DNA of 33,961 nt from Rhodothermales bacterium (GTDB lineage: Bacteria > Bacteroidota > Rhodothermia > Rhodothermales > JABDKH01). The translations under genes and the position numbers were made by a program. Shown piece by piece: positions 7,651 to 17,800 of this stretch. The DNA is taken from NCBI GenBank assembly GCA_028284545.1, contig JANQRN010000225.1:1-33961 (forward strand). The letters are read 5' to 3'. The first letter of the stretch is position 1. Every line of letters begins with the position of its first letter. The notes beneath the pieces are model-generated. The model saw only the letters and a list, made by a program, of their open reading frames with translations. It was not told where the DNA came from and did not search any database.

Positions 7651-9564
7651 ATGACGGACAAGCCAAGGAGACCGCGGTCAGAAATCGCCGCGCAGGTCTG
7701 GGAAGCGCGATACAGGCAGCGCGCAACCGGGCGCGCCAACGAGGATCGATCACTGGATGAGACGTGGAACCGTGTGGCGCAGGCGGTCGCTTCCGTCGAG
7801 GTGACGGATCAGGACGCGTGGCAGGCGCGGTTTCGAGACGTAATGCGGCCGCTACGCTTCATCCCGGCCGGAAGGATTCTCGCCGGCGCCGGCGTCGACG
7901 ATAACCGAACACTGTTGAACTGCTTCGTCATGGGGCTTCTTCTGGATGATCCCGGGTGCATTGCAAACGCGCTCCGAGAGAGCGCGGAGACAATGAAGTG
8001 CGGCGGCGGTGTCGGGTACGACTTCTCGACCCTGCGACCACTCGCCGTACCTGAGTCCAGTGTGGGCCTTCCACAGCAACCTACCTCGGCAGCAAAAGGC
8101 CCTCGTGGCCCAGTTGCCTATCTGCACCTCTTTGAGACGATGTGCAACGAGGCGCTTCGCGAGGACGTCAGGGGCGGCGCGATGATGGCGACACTTTGCT
8201 GCGACCATCCGGATATCGAAGCGTTCATGGACGCCAAGGCAGGACCCACGATGCTCCGGCACTTCAACCTTTCAGTATTGGTGTCAGACGCCTTCCTCGA
8301 CGCAGTTGATGCAGACGAAATGTGGCCGCTCGTCTTTCCGACCAACGAGGCAGATCCGGCGGATGAATACCCGCCACCCGTCGGCACCGTCGTGCGGCAG
8401 TGGTCGACGAACCCGCAGCCGCAGTTCTGTCGTGTGTATAGACGCGTACGGGCCCGCGACCTCTGGGATCACCTCCTGCGGGCTGCCTTCGACTGCGGTG
8501 AGCCCGGTGTACTGTTTGTCGATACGATAAACGATTCCAACAACCTCTGGTATCGCGAGCGACTCACCACGACAAATCCGTGTGGTGAGGTACCGCTTCC
8601 GGCCTACGGCGCCTGCAACCTGGGCTCGCTGAACCTGACACAATATGTCACGGCACCCTTCACCGATCGTGCGCACATCGACTACGACTCGATGAAGGCC
8701 GATATCGCGCTCGCGGTCAGAATACTCGACAATGTTATCGATCTGTCAGACTATCCGCTGGAGGCGCAGCGACACGAAGCGCATGGTTCACGCAGAATCG
8801 GCCTGGGCATGACAGGACTGGCAGACGCTCTGGCGATGCTGGCCCAACGGTACGACTCGGGCACCGGGCGGGCAACAGCGGCCACAATCGCACGCACGAT
8901 CTGCCATGAAGCTTATCGCGCGTCAATCGAGCTGGCCAAAGAAAAGGGCGCTTTCCCACATCTCGAAACCGAGCGGTACCTGTCGGGCCACTTCGTCAAA
9001 CAGCTTCCGGATGACATCAGGGACGGCATTCGTAAACACGGGATTAGAAACAGTCATCTTCTTGCCGTTGCCCCGGCAGGCTCTATCAGTCTACTTGCCG
9101 GGAACGTATCCTCGGGTATTGAACCGATGTTCGCGCCTCGCTTCAGGCGGCGAATCGCAATTCCACACGGCCACTATCGGACGTTTGAATTAACGGACTA
9201 CGCCTATCGCGCGTGGAAAGAATCGACGGGCAACGGAACTGAAATACCCGACTCATTCGTCGACGCGTTCCGAATTGCGCCGATGGACCACGTCAAAATG
9301 CAGGCCGCCATCCAGCGATACGTCGACAACTCGATTTCGAAGACGATCAACCTTGCCACCGACGCATCGTTTGACGACTTTGTTGACATATTCCGCAGCG
9401 CGCAGCAGATGGGGCTGAAAGGGTGCACAGTATTTCGGGCTCAGCATGAGACCGGGAGCGTAGTAGTTAATCTGGACACGGAAATATTTGATCGAGATCC
9501 GCGTTCGCAGGCGTGCGGCGGCGTCCACCTACCGCCGCCCGTTGAATTGCCGGTGAGTGGGTAG
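7651..9564 (+). CDS. nrdJ: Class II (adenosylcobalamin-dependent) ribonucleotide reductase
   Basis: LLNCFVMGLLLDD, MKCGGGVGYDFS, RGGAMMATLCCDHPDI, TTNPCGEVPLPAYGACNLGSLNLTQYV, LAPAGSISLLAGNVSSGIEP-like motif; ATG at 7651 preferred over the track start 7603. Confidence 0.92.
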   Translation: MTDKPRRPRSEIAAQVWEARYRQRATGRANEDRSLDETWNRVAQAVASVEVTDQDAWQARFRDVMRPLRFIPAGRILAGAGVDDNRTLLNCFVMGLLLDDPGCIANALRESAETMKCGGGVGYDFSTLRPLAVPESSVGLPQQPTSAAKGPRGPVAYLHLFETMCNEALREDVRGGAMMATLCCDHPDIEAFMDAKAGPTMLRHFNLSVLVSDAFLDAVDADEMWPLVFPTNEADPADEYPPPVGTVVRQWSTNPQPQFCRVYRRVRARDLWDHLLRAAFDCGEPGVLFVDTINDSNNLWYRERLTTTNPCGEVPLPAYGACNLGSLNLTQYVTAPFTDRAHIDYDSMKADIALAVRILDNVIDLSDYPLEAQRHEAHGSRRIGLGMTGLADALAMLAQRYDSGTGRATAATIARTICHEAYRASIELAKEKGAFPHLETERYLSGHFVKQLPDDIRDGIRKHGIRNSHLLAVAPAGSISLLAGNVSSGIEPMFAPRFRRRIAIPHGHYRTFELTDYAYRAWKESTGNGTEIPDSFVDAFRIAPMDHVKMQAAIQRYVDNSISKTINLATDASFDDFVDIFRSAQQMGLKGCTVFRAQHETGSVVVNLDTEIFDRDPRSQACGGVHLPPPVELPVSG

Positions 9565-10517
9565 TGAGCGGCGTCGCGTTTCTCTCGCATCCGGCCTGCC
9601 TGGAACATGAGATGGGTACCGGGCACCCGGAGCGCCCGGATCGTCTCGAGGCAATACACAACTCCCTGTTGAAGAGTGGGCTTGACGCGGCGCTCCAGTT
9701 CGTCGAACCACCCGAGGCCACGGCTGCGCAGGTAGCCCGCGTCCATGACGCCGGCTACGTCTCGCAGATTCTATCCCTCTCACCTGACGAGGGCCGCTAC
9801 GTACCGCTTGATCCGGATACAACGATGAACTACGCCACCGTGCCGGCCGCTTTGCGAGCCGCTGGTGCTGTCATTCGTGGCGTCGAACTCGTCGTTTCGG
9901 GCCGTGCCGCGAGTGCTTTCTGCGCCGTCAGGCCTCCCGGTCACCATGCCTGCCACAACCGCGCCATGGGGTTCTGCTTCTTCAACAATGTTGCCGTTGG
10001 CGCCGGCTACGCGCTCAGCACACTGGGTGTGAAGCGAATCGCGATACTGGACTTCGACGTTCACCACGGAAACGGTACCGAAGATATCGTCCGTCACCTG
10101 TGGCCAACATCACGGATTGACGGCGTATTGTTCTGCTCTGTCTTCCAGCACCCGTACTACCCGTACGCAGGAGACAACACCGACGCAACCAACGTCATCA
10201 ACGTACCGCTTGCTGGGGGGACGCGAGGAAGTACACTCAGGAAAGAACTGCAGCGTCGTTGGTTTCCGGTCATAGACGCGTTTGACCCCGACCTGATACT
10301 CGTTTCCGCTGGGTTTGATGGACACCGCGATGACGAAATGGGCGGATGGTTGCTCGTAGACGACGACTACGCCTGGATAACACAGAGAATCTGCGAGATA
10401 GCCGCCGCTCACTGCGACGGCCGAATCGTCTCGGTCCTCGAGGGAGGCTACGAACTTGAGTCTCTCGGACGCTGTGTATGCGGTCACATCGCCAAACTCA
10501 TCTCCGCCAGTCAGTAG
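9564..10517 (+). CDS. Histone deacetylase / acetylpolyamine amidohydrolase family protein
   Basis: HPERPDRL, VRPPGHHACHNRAMGFCFFNNVAVGA, ILDFDVHHGNGTEDI, SAGFDGHRDDEMGG, LEGGYELESL; GTG start overlaps the nrdJ stop by 1 nt. Confidence 0.92.
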   Translation: MSGVAFLSHPACLEHEMGTGHPERPDRLEAIHNSLLKSGLDAALQFVEPPEATAAQVARVHDAGYVSQILSLSPDEGRYVPLDPDTTMNYATVPAALRAAGAVIRGVELVVSGRAASAFCAVRPPGHHACHNRAMGFCFFNNVAVGAGYALSTLGVKRIAILDFDVHHGNGTEDIVRHLWPTSRIDGVLFCSVFQHPYYPYAGDNTDATNVINVPLAGGTRGSTLRKELQRRWFPVIDAFDPDLILVSAGFDGHRDDEMGGWLLVDDDYAWITQRICEIAAAHCDGRIVSVLEGGYELESLGRCVCGHIAKLISASQ

Positions 10518-10609
10518 TCCGAGTGCACCTCGATTGCCGACGCGGTGACGCCGCGGTTCGCGGAGATTCAATACTTTCTGTCCGATTGCGCAACCAGAAA
10601 CCCGTGCCC

Positions 10610-13600
10610 ATGCTCCCCCGACACCTTGCAGCAGTCTTCGTAACGGCTGCGTTCCTGTTCCTCCTACCCGAGGCATCTGCTCAGCAGCCAGAATCCGGCA
10701 TCGCCTCGAGCCTGCAGGCACTCGAATTTCGCTACGTGGGCCCCACGCGGGGCGGCCGCGTCACTGCGGTTGCAGGCACCGTAGCTGAGCCTGGGACTTT
10801 CTACTTCGGTGCCACGGGCGGCGGAGTTTGGAAGACCGAGGACTATGGGTCGACATGGACAAACGTCTCCGACGGTTACTTCGATACACCATCCATAGGC
10901 GCCATCCGGGTTGCGCAAAACGACCCGAATATCGTGTACGTGGGAACGGGATCTGACGGTCTCCGATCCAACGTTATCGCTGGCCGTGGCGTCTACAAGT
11001 CCATCGACGGGGGCGAAACATGGAACCACATCGGTCTGCGCGATACCGGCCAGATTGGCGCGCTCGAGATTGACCCGCGCGACCATAACGTCGTATTCGT
11101 AGCAGCGATCGGATCAGCGTTTGGCGACAACCCGGAGCGGGGGGTCTACCGAACGCGCAACGGAGGCATGAGCTGGGAGAAGGTGCTCTTTCTCTCAGAC
11201 AGTACGGGGTTCTACGATGTCGACTTTATGCCGTCCAATCCGAACATCATCTATGCAACCGCCTGGCGCGCCGAGCGAAAGCCGTGGACGATCATCAGCG
11301 GCGGACCTGAAAATGGCATCTATCGCTCTGTCGATGGTGGCGATAACTGGATGCGCGTTGGCGGAGGACTCCCCTCGCTCATGGGTAAGATCGACCTTGC
11401 AGTCACACCAGCCGACTCACGACTCGTGTACGCCATTGTCGAGGCGCGCGGCGACTCAACTGGCCTCTACAAGTCGGTTGATCACGGCGAGACATTCGTG
11501 CACATTTCTGACGACCGTCGACTTCTCGAGCGTGCTTTCTACTACACCAATCTGTACGCCGACCCAAAAGACCCGCAGGTCGTTCATTCATTAGCGACGC
11601 GTTACGTCAAGTCCGTCGACGGGGGAAAAACGTGGCAGTCGCGATCTGCGCCTCACGGTGACCACCACGATCTGTGGATGAATCCAGACAACCCGGACCT
11701 CTTTATTCAATCAAACGACGGCGGAGCGAACGTAACGTTCAATGGCGGCGAAACCTGGTCATCACAACTCAACCAGCCGACTGCTGAGATCTATCAGGTT
11801 GAAGTCGATGAGCAGTATCCGTACTGGGTGTACGGCGGTCAGCAGGACAACTACACGGCCGTCTCGGTACCTAGCCTTGCGCATTCGCATCAAGCCGGTG
11901 CTCCGGGGCTGATCACCAACGTCGGCGGATGTGAGACCGGGCCTGCCGTGCCGCGACCAGACAATTCAGACATCGTCTATGCGAATTGCAAAGGCAACTT
12001 CACTGTGTACAACAAGCACACGAAACAGGAACAGCGGTATTCGGTGGGCGGCCAGTACATGTACGGCCACAACCCGGCCGACCTGATCCTGCGATTTCAG
12101 CGCGTGTCACCCATACATATTTCGCCGCACGATCCGGACCGCCTGTACCATGCCTCTCAGTATGTACACCTGACCACCGACGGAGGGAAGAACTGGGAGA
12201 CGATCTCACCCGACCTGACGGCTTTCGAGGCAGACAAGCAGGTCATATCGGGAAGTCCGATTACCCGCGACATCACAGGTGAAGAGTTCTATTCGACGAT
12301 CTACTCCATCCGGGAGTCGTCAGTTCAGCCCGGTGTGATCTGGGTTGGCGCGAATGACGGTCCGGTTCACGTTACGCGAGACGGTGGAGAAAACTGGATC
12401 GACGTCACCCCACGCGACCTGCCGCCGGGCGCCCGCATCGACAGCGTGGAGCCATCGCCACACGACTCATCAGTCGCCTACATCGCCGCGCTGCGCTATC
12501 AGCTTGGGGATCCGAGACCCTACATATTCAAGACGTCAGACTTCGGACGTTCGTGGACGCAAATCGTCAATGGCCTTCCCGGTGACGCGCCAACGCGGGT
12601 CGTGCGCGAAGACCCGGATCGAGCCGGACTGCTCTACGCGGGCACGGAGTGGGGGCTGTTCGTTTCGTTTGACGACGGCGCAAACTGGCACTCGTTTCAG
12701 CAGAACCTGCCCGTCACCCCGGTTACCGATATCAAGGTGCATCGGGACGACCTGGTGCTCTCAACGATGGGCCGCGGGTTCTGGATTCTGGATGACCTGA
12801 GCAGCCTTCAACAGGGCGCCGAATCCATTGTGGCACGTGGCGACGAGACCGCAGACACCGGCGCGACGCTCTTTGCACCTCGAAACACCTACCGCTACCG
12901 AATGAGCGGCGCGGGTGTCTACTTCGATTACGTCCTTCCGGCACTCCCCGAAGATGCCGAACAAACCGTAACGCTGAGCATTCTGGACAACGACGATGTT
13001 GCTGTTGTGACGTTGACGAACAAACGGCCGGCGCTGGATAAAGGGGCAGCGCGCGAACGCGACATGGCCACGAATCAGGTTCCCTACTCGGTCTCTCGCG
13101 GACTCACGGCTGACGAGGGTCTTAACCGGTTCGTCTGGAACATGCGCACGACGGGGCCCTGGCATCAACAGGAGGCGCGTCGTTGGGGTGGCGGCCCGAC
13201 CGCGGCGCCCGGCACCTATATCGCCGAGCTCACCGTCGAGTGGGACATCAGCGATGGACGACGCAGCAGCACCGTTCGCCAGCCGTTCAACCTGATCATG
13301 GACCCGCGCGTCGCCAACGCCGGCGTAACAGCACGCGACGTGGACGCCCAGATCGGTCTCGCCCACGAGGTCATCGATCTTCTGTCGCAGGCGCGCAAGC
13401 TTGCTGCCGAAGTCGAGAACAAACTGCAGTCTTCGTCGGAACTGTCGGCTGACGAGCTGGAGTCCTACGAAGTGCTGCGCGACGCACTCATCCGGCCTTC
13501 CGGACGATATACGCAGCCGATGCTGGTCTCGCAGATTGAGTATCTGTACGGCATGTTGGACCGCGCCGACCAACGGCCCGGGCAGGACATGTTTGACCGA

Positions 13601-13681
13601 CTTGAGGTGTTGCGACGCGAGTTCGCATCACTCGTCGAGGCAAACCCGGTAGGGAGCGAGACAGAGCCCAGCCAGGAATGA
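10610..13681 (+). CDS. Secreted BNR/sortilin (VPS10-like) beta-propeller protein
   Basis: Signal peptide MLPRHLAAVFVTAAFLFLLPEASAQQ; many KSxDGGxTW/TxDGGxNW Asp-box repeats (GVYKSIDGGETWNHIG, GIYRSVDGGDNWMRVG, GLYKSVDHGETFVHI, HLTTDGGKNWETISPDLT). Confidence 0.88.
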   Translation: MLPRHLAAVFVTAAFLFLLPEASAQQPESGIASSLQALEFRYVGPTRGGRVTAVAGTVAEPGTFYFGATGGGVWKTEDYGSTWTNVSDGYFDTPSIGAIRVAQNDPNIVYVGTGSDGLRSNVIAGRGVYKSIDGGETWNHIGLRDTGQIGALEIDPRDHNVVFVAAIGSAFGDNPERGVYRTRNGGMSWEKVLFLSDSTGFYDVDFMPSNPNIIYATAWRAERKPWTIISGGPENGIYRSVDGGDNWMRVGGGLPSLMGKIDLAVTPADSRLVYAIVEARGDSTGLYKSVDHGETFVHISDDRRLLERAFYYTNLYADPKDPQVVHSLATRYVKSVDGGKTWQSRSAPHGDHHDLWMNPDNPDLFIQSNDGGANVTFNGGETWSSQLNQPTAEIYQVEVDEQYPYWVYGGQQDNYTAVSVPSLAHSHQAGAPGLITNVGGCETGPAVPRPDNSDIVYANCKGNFTVYNKHTKQEQRYSVGGQYMYGHNPADLILRFQRVSPIHISPHDPDRLYHASQYVHLTTDGGKNWETISPDLTAFEADKQVISGSPITRDITGEEFYSTIYSIRESSVQPGVIWVGANDGPVHVTRDGGENWIDVTPRDLPPGARIDSVEPSPHDSSVAYIAALRYQLGDPRPYIFKTSDFGRSWTQIVNGLPGDAPTRVVREDPDRAGLLYAGTEWGLFVSFDDGANWHSFQQNLPVTPVTDIKVHRDDLVLSTMGRGFWILDDLSSLQQGAESIVARGDETADTGATLFAPRNTYRYRMSGAGVYFDYVLPALPEDAEQTVTLSILDNDDVAVVTLTNKRPALDKGAARERDMATNQVPYSVSRGLTADEGLNRFVWNMRTTGPWHQQEARRWGGGPTAAPGTYIAELTVEWDISDGRRSSTVRQPFNLIMDPRVANAGVTARDVDAQIGLAHEVIDLLSQARKLAAEVENKLQSSSELSADELESYEVLRDALIRPSGRYTQPMLVSQIEYLYGMLDRADQRPGQDMFDRLEVLRREFASLVEANPVGSETEPSQE

Positions 13682-13726
13682 CCAATTGGCAGCCGTCCCT
13701 CTCTGTTTCAAGAGGCGCGGCCTGAC

Positions 13727-14662
13727 CTACGAGGTCGTTGCTGGCGCAGAATTCGTCTGCGGCGCGAACGACAGGCTCCCGCTGTACCATAGCAGTAGCA
13801 GCGGGACAACGGTACCGAGGAGCAACGCCGGCCACAAGCCCGCAACGCCGACGAGGCCGACCGGCAGCAGGAGCGTCGCGCAATAGAACACGACCATCCA
13901 CCGCACCACGCCCGTGTCAGGTGACGAGCGGAATGGGCCAAGCCACTCGATCGCCATCATCGCGACGAGGCTAGTGACGAACCAGCCGCCGAGATTGATC
14001 AGCGGCATGCCATAAAAAACTCCCGGCTGCTCCCAAATCCAGTATGACGTCAAGAAACTCATTGCCGGATCAAGCGAGAGGTCCCAGCTTGTCAGCAGCG
14101 CCGCACCGAGTATTAACCGCGACGCGCGGCCGCTTCCATCAAAGCGATGGCGAGCGATAAGGTAGGCGGGCACCGCCATCACGAACCAACTTATCGGAAT
14201 GAGGACGGGAACGTGCTGCAGGATTTTCGGACCCAGCAAACCTGAGTAGGAGTAGGCGCCAAACGGAAGTCCGGTCGACGTGCCCAGGAACTCAGCCAGA
14301 AACGTCACCAGTGCAACACCTACCAACATCGGTAGCCAACTCAGACTGCGGTCGCGAACAAGGACGAGCGACAACAGAACGAACCCGAGACCGATGTGGA
14401 ATTGGGCCAGGATCGCGAACGAAATCGAATAGAAAGACTGGATCCACTCGTAGTTGCTCAGCAGCGCGAGGTTCTGCGGGCGAAGCACAAAGGCGCCGAA
14501 ACCAATCATTGAGACGACGCCGAGTGCGACGTAGGCGACGAGCAGTAGACGGATCGCGCTATTCAGAATCGATTGCTCGCGGTCGACTGCGCGAATGCCC
14601 GAGCGCCGGTCTTCAGCCGAACGGCTGGAATCGATCCCGACAGTCTCCTGAAACATTTCCAT
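13727..14662 (-). CDS. cruF: Carotenoid biosynthesis membrane protein (CruF/DUF422-like 1',2'-hydratase)
   Basis: Multi-pass protein with FLAEFLGTSTGLPFGAYSYSGLLGPKILQHVPVLIPISWFVMAVPAYL, LLTSWDLSLDPAMSFLTSYWIW, GVFYGMPLINLGGWFVTSLV. Confidence 0.8.
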   Translation of the reverse strand: MEMFQETVGIDSSRSAEDRRSGIRAVDREQSILNSAIRLLLVAYVALGVVSMIGFGAFVLRPQNLALLSNYEWIQSFYSISFAILAQFHIGLGFVLLSLVLVRDRSLSWLPMLVGVALVTFLAEFLGTSTGLPFGAYSYSGLLGPKILQHVPVLIPISWFVMAVPAYLIARHRFDGSGRASRLILGAALLTSWDLSLDPAMSFLTSYWIWEQPGVFYGMPLINLGGWFVTSLVAMMAIEWLGPFRSSPDTGVVRWMVVFYCATLLLPVGLVGVAGLWPALLLGTVVPLLLLWYSGSLSFAPQTNSAPATTS

Positions 14663-14727
14663 GGCAATCGCTCATTTTGGCAACGCGAACGATCCATAGC
14701 TCCATTCTGTTCCCGGACTTGCACGAA

Positions 14728-14754
14728 AACGATCATTGGTACTAATTGATCGTT
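14728..14754. promoter_or_regulatory. Inverted repeat upstream of the cruF-like gene (operator or weak terminator)
   Basis: AACGATCA (14728-14735) - 11 nt - TGATCGTT (14747-14754); on the minus strand the right arm is followed by a short T run (CGTTTTCG). Confidence 0.45.
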
Positions 14755-14845
14755 ATCACGAATTCTTGAGGTGCTGTTGCGGCAAGCAGCGTATCACCTC
14801 ACCGTTCTTCGATTCGAGGCCAACCCTCGAGCTGGCGGAGATCGC

Positions 14846-17800
14846 TTACCGCACCAGGGCGACGCGCCGCGTCTGCCTCTCACCTCCCACCACGAGGCGG
14901 ACGAGGTAGACGCCTGTCGGTAGCAACGTGCCATCCAGCACGGATTCGTGCTTGCCAGCAGTACGAGGCCCGTCCACAAGACGCGCCACCTCGCGTCCAA
15001 GCAAGTCGTACACCCCGACGCGAACGTGGGCGGCGGCAGGAAGCGCATACGGGATGCGTACCGACGCGGGTGCGGGGTTCGGATACGGAGCGCGAAGAAC
15101 TATCCCCGATATGCGTCCATCCTCGGGCCCTTCTTCTACTACAACCGGGTTGACGGAACCGTCGCCTCCAACCCCGAGATCGCCCCATGCGGTCAGCCCG
15201 CCTGCGCACAGGCGCCCGTTGTCCAACTCGGAGTCAAGGGGCCGCCACGGAGACGCCATCGACTCCCGGTGAACAACGAGAAGCTGCTCCGGGACCGGCG
15301 TGCTGGAAAGTCCATCAATGTCGAGGCACGCGCGGTAGGTCATGCCGCGGAGGCTGTCCGTCGCGAGCGTCCAGTAGCGCATGGCGCTAACGGCATCCGG
15401 TGTGACAACTGAGCCGTCCGGTGCCGTCGCCGAGCCCTCGAACATGTTGTTGTCCGGCGCGAACGGATATCGCCAGCCGAAGAGCGTGCCCGTCGTCTGT
15501 GCTGCGCTCTTGGCCGCCGTCTCTCCGTCAACGAGCTCGATTGCGATCTCCATCCCTGGAAGGACTATCACGAGACCCGGCTCCAGAGAAACGGCTTCCT
15601 CGAAGGCGTCCTCTGAAAGGGTCACGCGGCGGCACTCGCTGAACTCGCTCGATCGAAACTCGGCACCCTGAGACCGGCTTTCGACGGCGCGGACTGTGAT
15701 GTATGCACCCGGCGTCGCTTCGAAATTCGTTGTCGTTGTGAGCCCCCAGGTCTCTCCGGGCTCCACAGGCTCAGAGGCAAGCAACGGGATCCTTCCCTCA
15801 CCGAAGCCGGAGGGGTCGCATGTCGCGCTCGCGTACACCAGCATTTGTATCTGCGGATTGCCCTCCGACGTGGTCGTCTCGGGAGCCAGTGCGTAGATCC
15901 GGTCCATCCGCCGGGTGCCATCTTCGAGGTACACTCCCGCGAGAGGCGGCGTCCCCAGAGCCCCGTCCGCTGAGACCGGCCCGCTGAAACCGCCAACGTC
16001 GACTCCGATGCTCTCGTTGTCGAAGATTTTCGCGGCGCCGATAAAGACATCCTCATTCGGTTCAGCCGTGCCAATCCCGTTGCGGCCGTTGGTCTGGATG
16101 CTGGTCAGGGTGGTGCCGCTCAGGTTGATCTCGGGGACGAGGCCCTCGTTGTCCGGCCCGGCATCCCCGAGGCGGAGCCGAGCTCCCGAAACGTAGATAC
16201 CATCGCGGGTGTTCGGGCGAGGGTCGAAGCTGACGTTCCCGCCGGCTTCCACAGGGACGGCTCCGATCAGGTTGCCCGTGGCACGCACCTCGGGGCGCTC
16301 CGCGCCTGTTCCGTATGCCCCGACGCCGTCACCAACGTTTCCAGCGATGACGTTGAAAAGAAGGCTCGTTTCTCGATCGACCACGATGACGCCGCCGCCG
16401 ATCTCGACTGTATTCGCACCGCTAAACCCCCTGCCGTTGGGCATGGCTGTCCCTTCGGCGATGATCCCAATCCGGTTGCCTGCAATCACCGTCGGGGACG
16501 CCGCCGCAACGAGCGTAGGGTTTTCGGGATCAGGCGAAACCAGAACTCCAAAGTCGTCGCTTGCAACGATAACATTCCCGAAGTCATCGGACGCATATAG
16601 GTCTCCGCTTCCTGCTTCGAAGGCACCAATCGCGTTGCCTCCCCGGATGTCCCACACGCCGACCCTATTCGGCCGCTCTCGGGTGCCCGTAACATCCGTA
16701 CCGATAAGGTTAGCGGTCACAACGTTCTGTGATGACTCCAGCAGCACACCGATTCGCTGTCCCGCAATCACATTGCCTCGAGCCACTCCACCGATGAGCG
16801 CTTTCGCATCACCGGCGACGTACACGCCGGCGTCTCCAGGAACCGGTTCGGCCGTCGGCAGCAGGCCTATCACGTTGTTGGAAAGCCCGACAAACGAATC
16901 TTCCGGCTCGATGCCGGGGAAGGTATAGGTCGGAGGGGCTGCCCCCTCGATGCGGACCTGGACCGCGCTCCCAACGATGACGTTGGATGTCGTACCCGTC
17001 CCACCCAATTGGGTACGAATCGGTCCTGGAACAGCGTCCTCGCCCTCACCTCCGGAGACCCACACACCGTAGGCCCCGTTGCCGAGCGATTCTCTTCCGT
17101 CGAGAGTGGGTCCGATGAAATTCGCGTAGATGCCAACCTCTTGGGGGGCGAACGGCAGGTCGGCGGGATTCCCACTCCAATCTAAGCTCAGGAGTGAGAT
17201 CCCCACCCCGCTGTTTCCGGAGATGACGTTCCGCTCTCCAGGCTCTCCCCCAATTCGTGTTGCGGCTGAGGCTCCGTACAAATACACTCCTGCTGCGTTC
17301 GGGACCGCGCGCTGACCAGTCACATCCGTCCCGATCAGGTTGCCGGCGATGCGTGTGAGGCTCGGCAGTGTTTCCGGGTCCTCGACGGAGACGAAGACGC
17401 CGAACAGCAGCCCGGAAATTGCGTTGCCTGGGGCCGAGCCGGGAGTCCCGGCGTCTCCTCCGATGAGTGTTCCCTCGCCACCGAAGACGAGAACGCCAAC
17501 ACCGCTCGGCTCCCCGTTAATAGAGGCGTCACCGTCTCGTGTCAATCCGATGGTGTTCCCCGAGATTCGATTTTCGCGGGCCGCACCAGCAACAACGACG
17601 CCAGCGGGGATCGTGGCGGGGCTTATTTCATCCTCGGTCGTAAAAGACTCAGACGCGATCACGTTGCGGGCAGCCTCCTCGCTGCCCCCAATGGTGTTCT
17701 CAGCGCCGCCCTCGATCCGAACGCCAAACCGCCGGTTCGGGCGCGGCGTAGTCCCGTCTGGCATCACGCCGATGTGGCACGCCTCGACGCGGTTGTTGTC

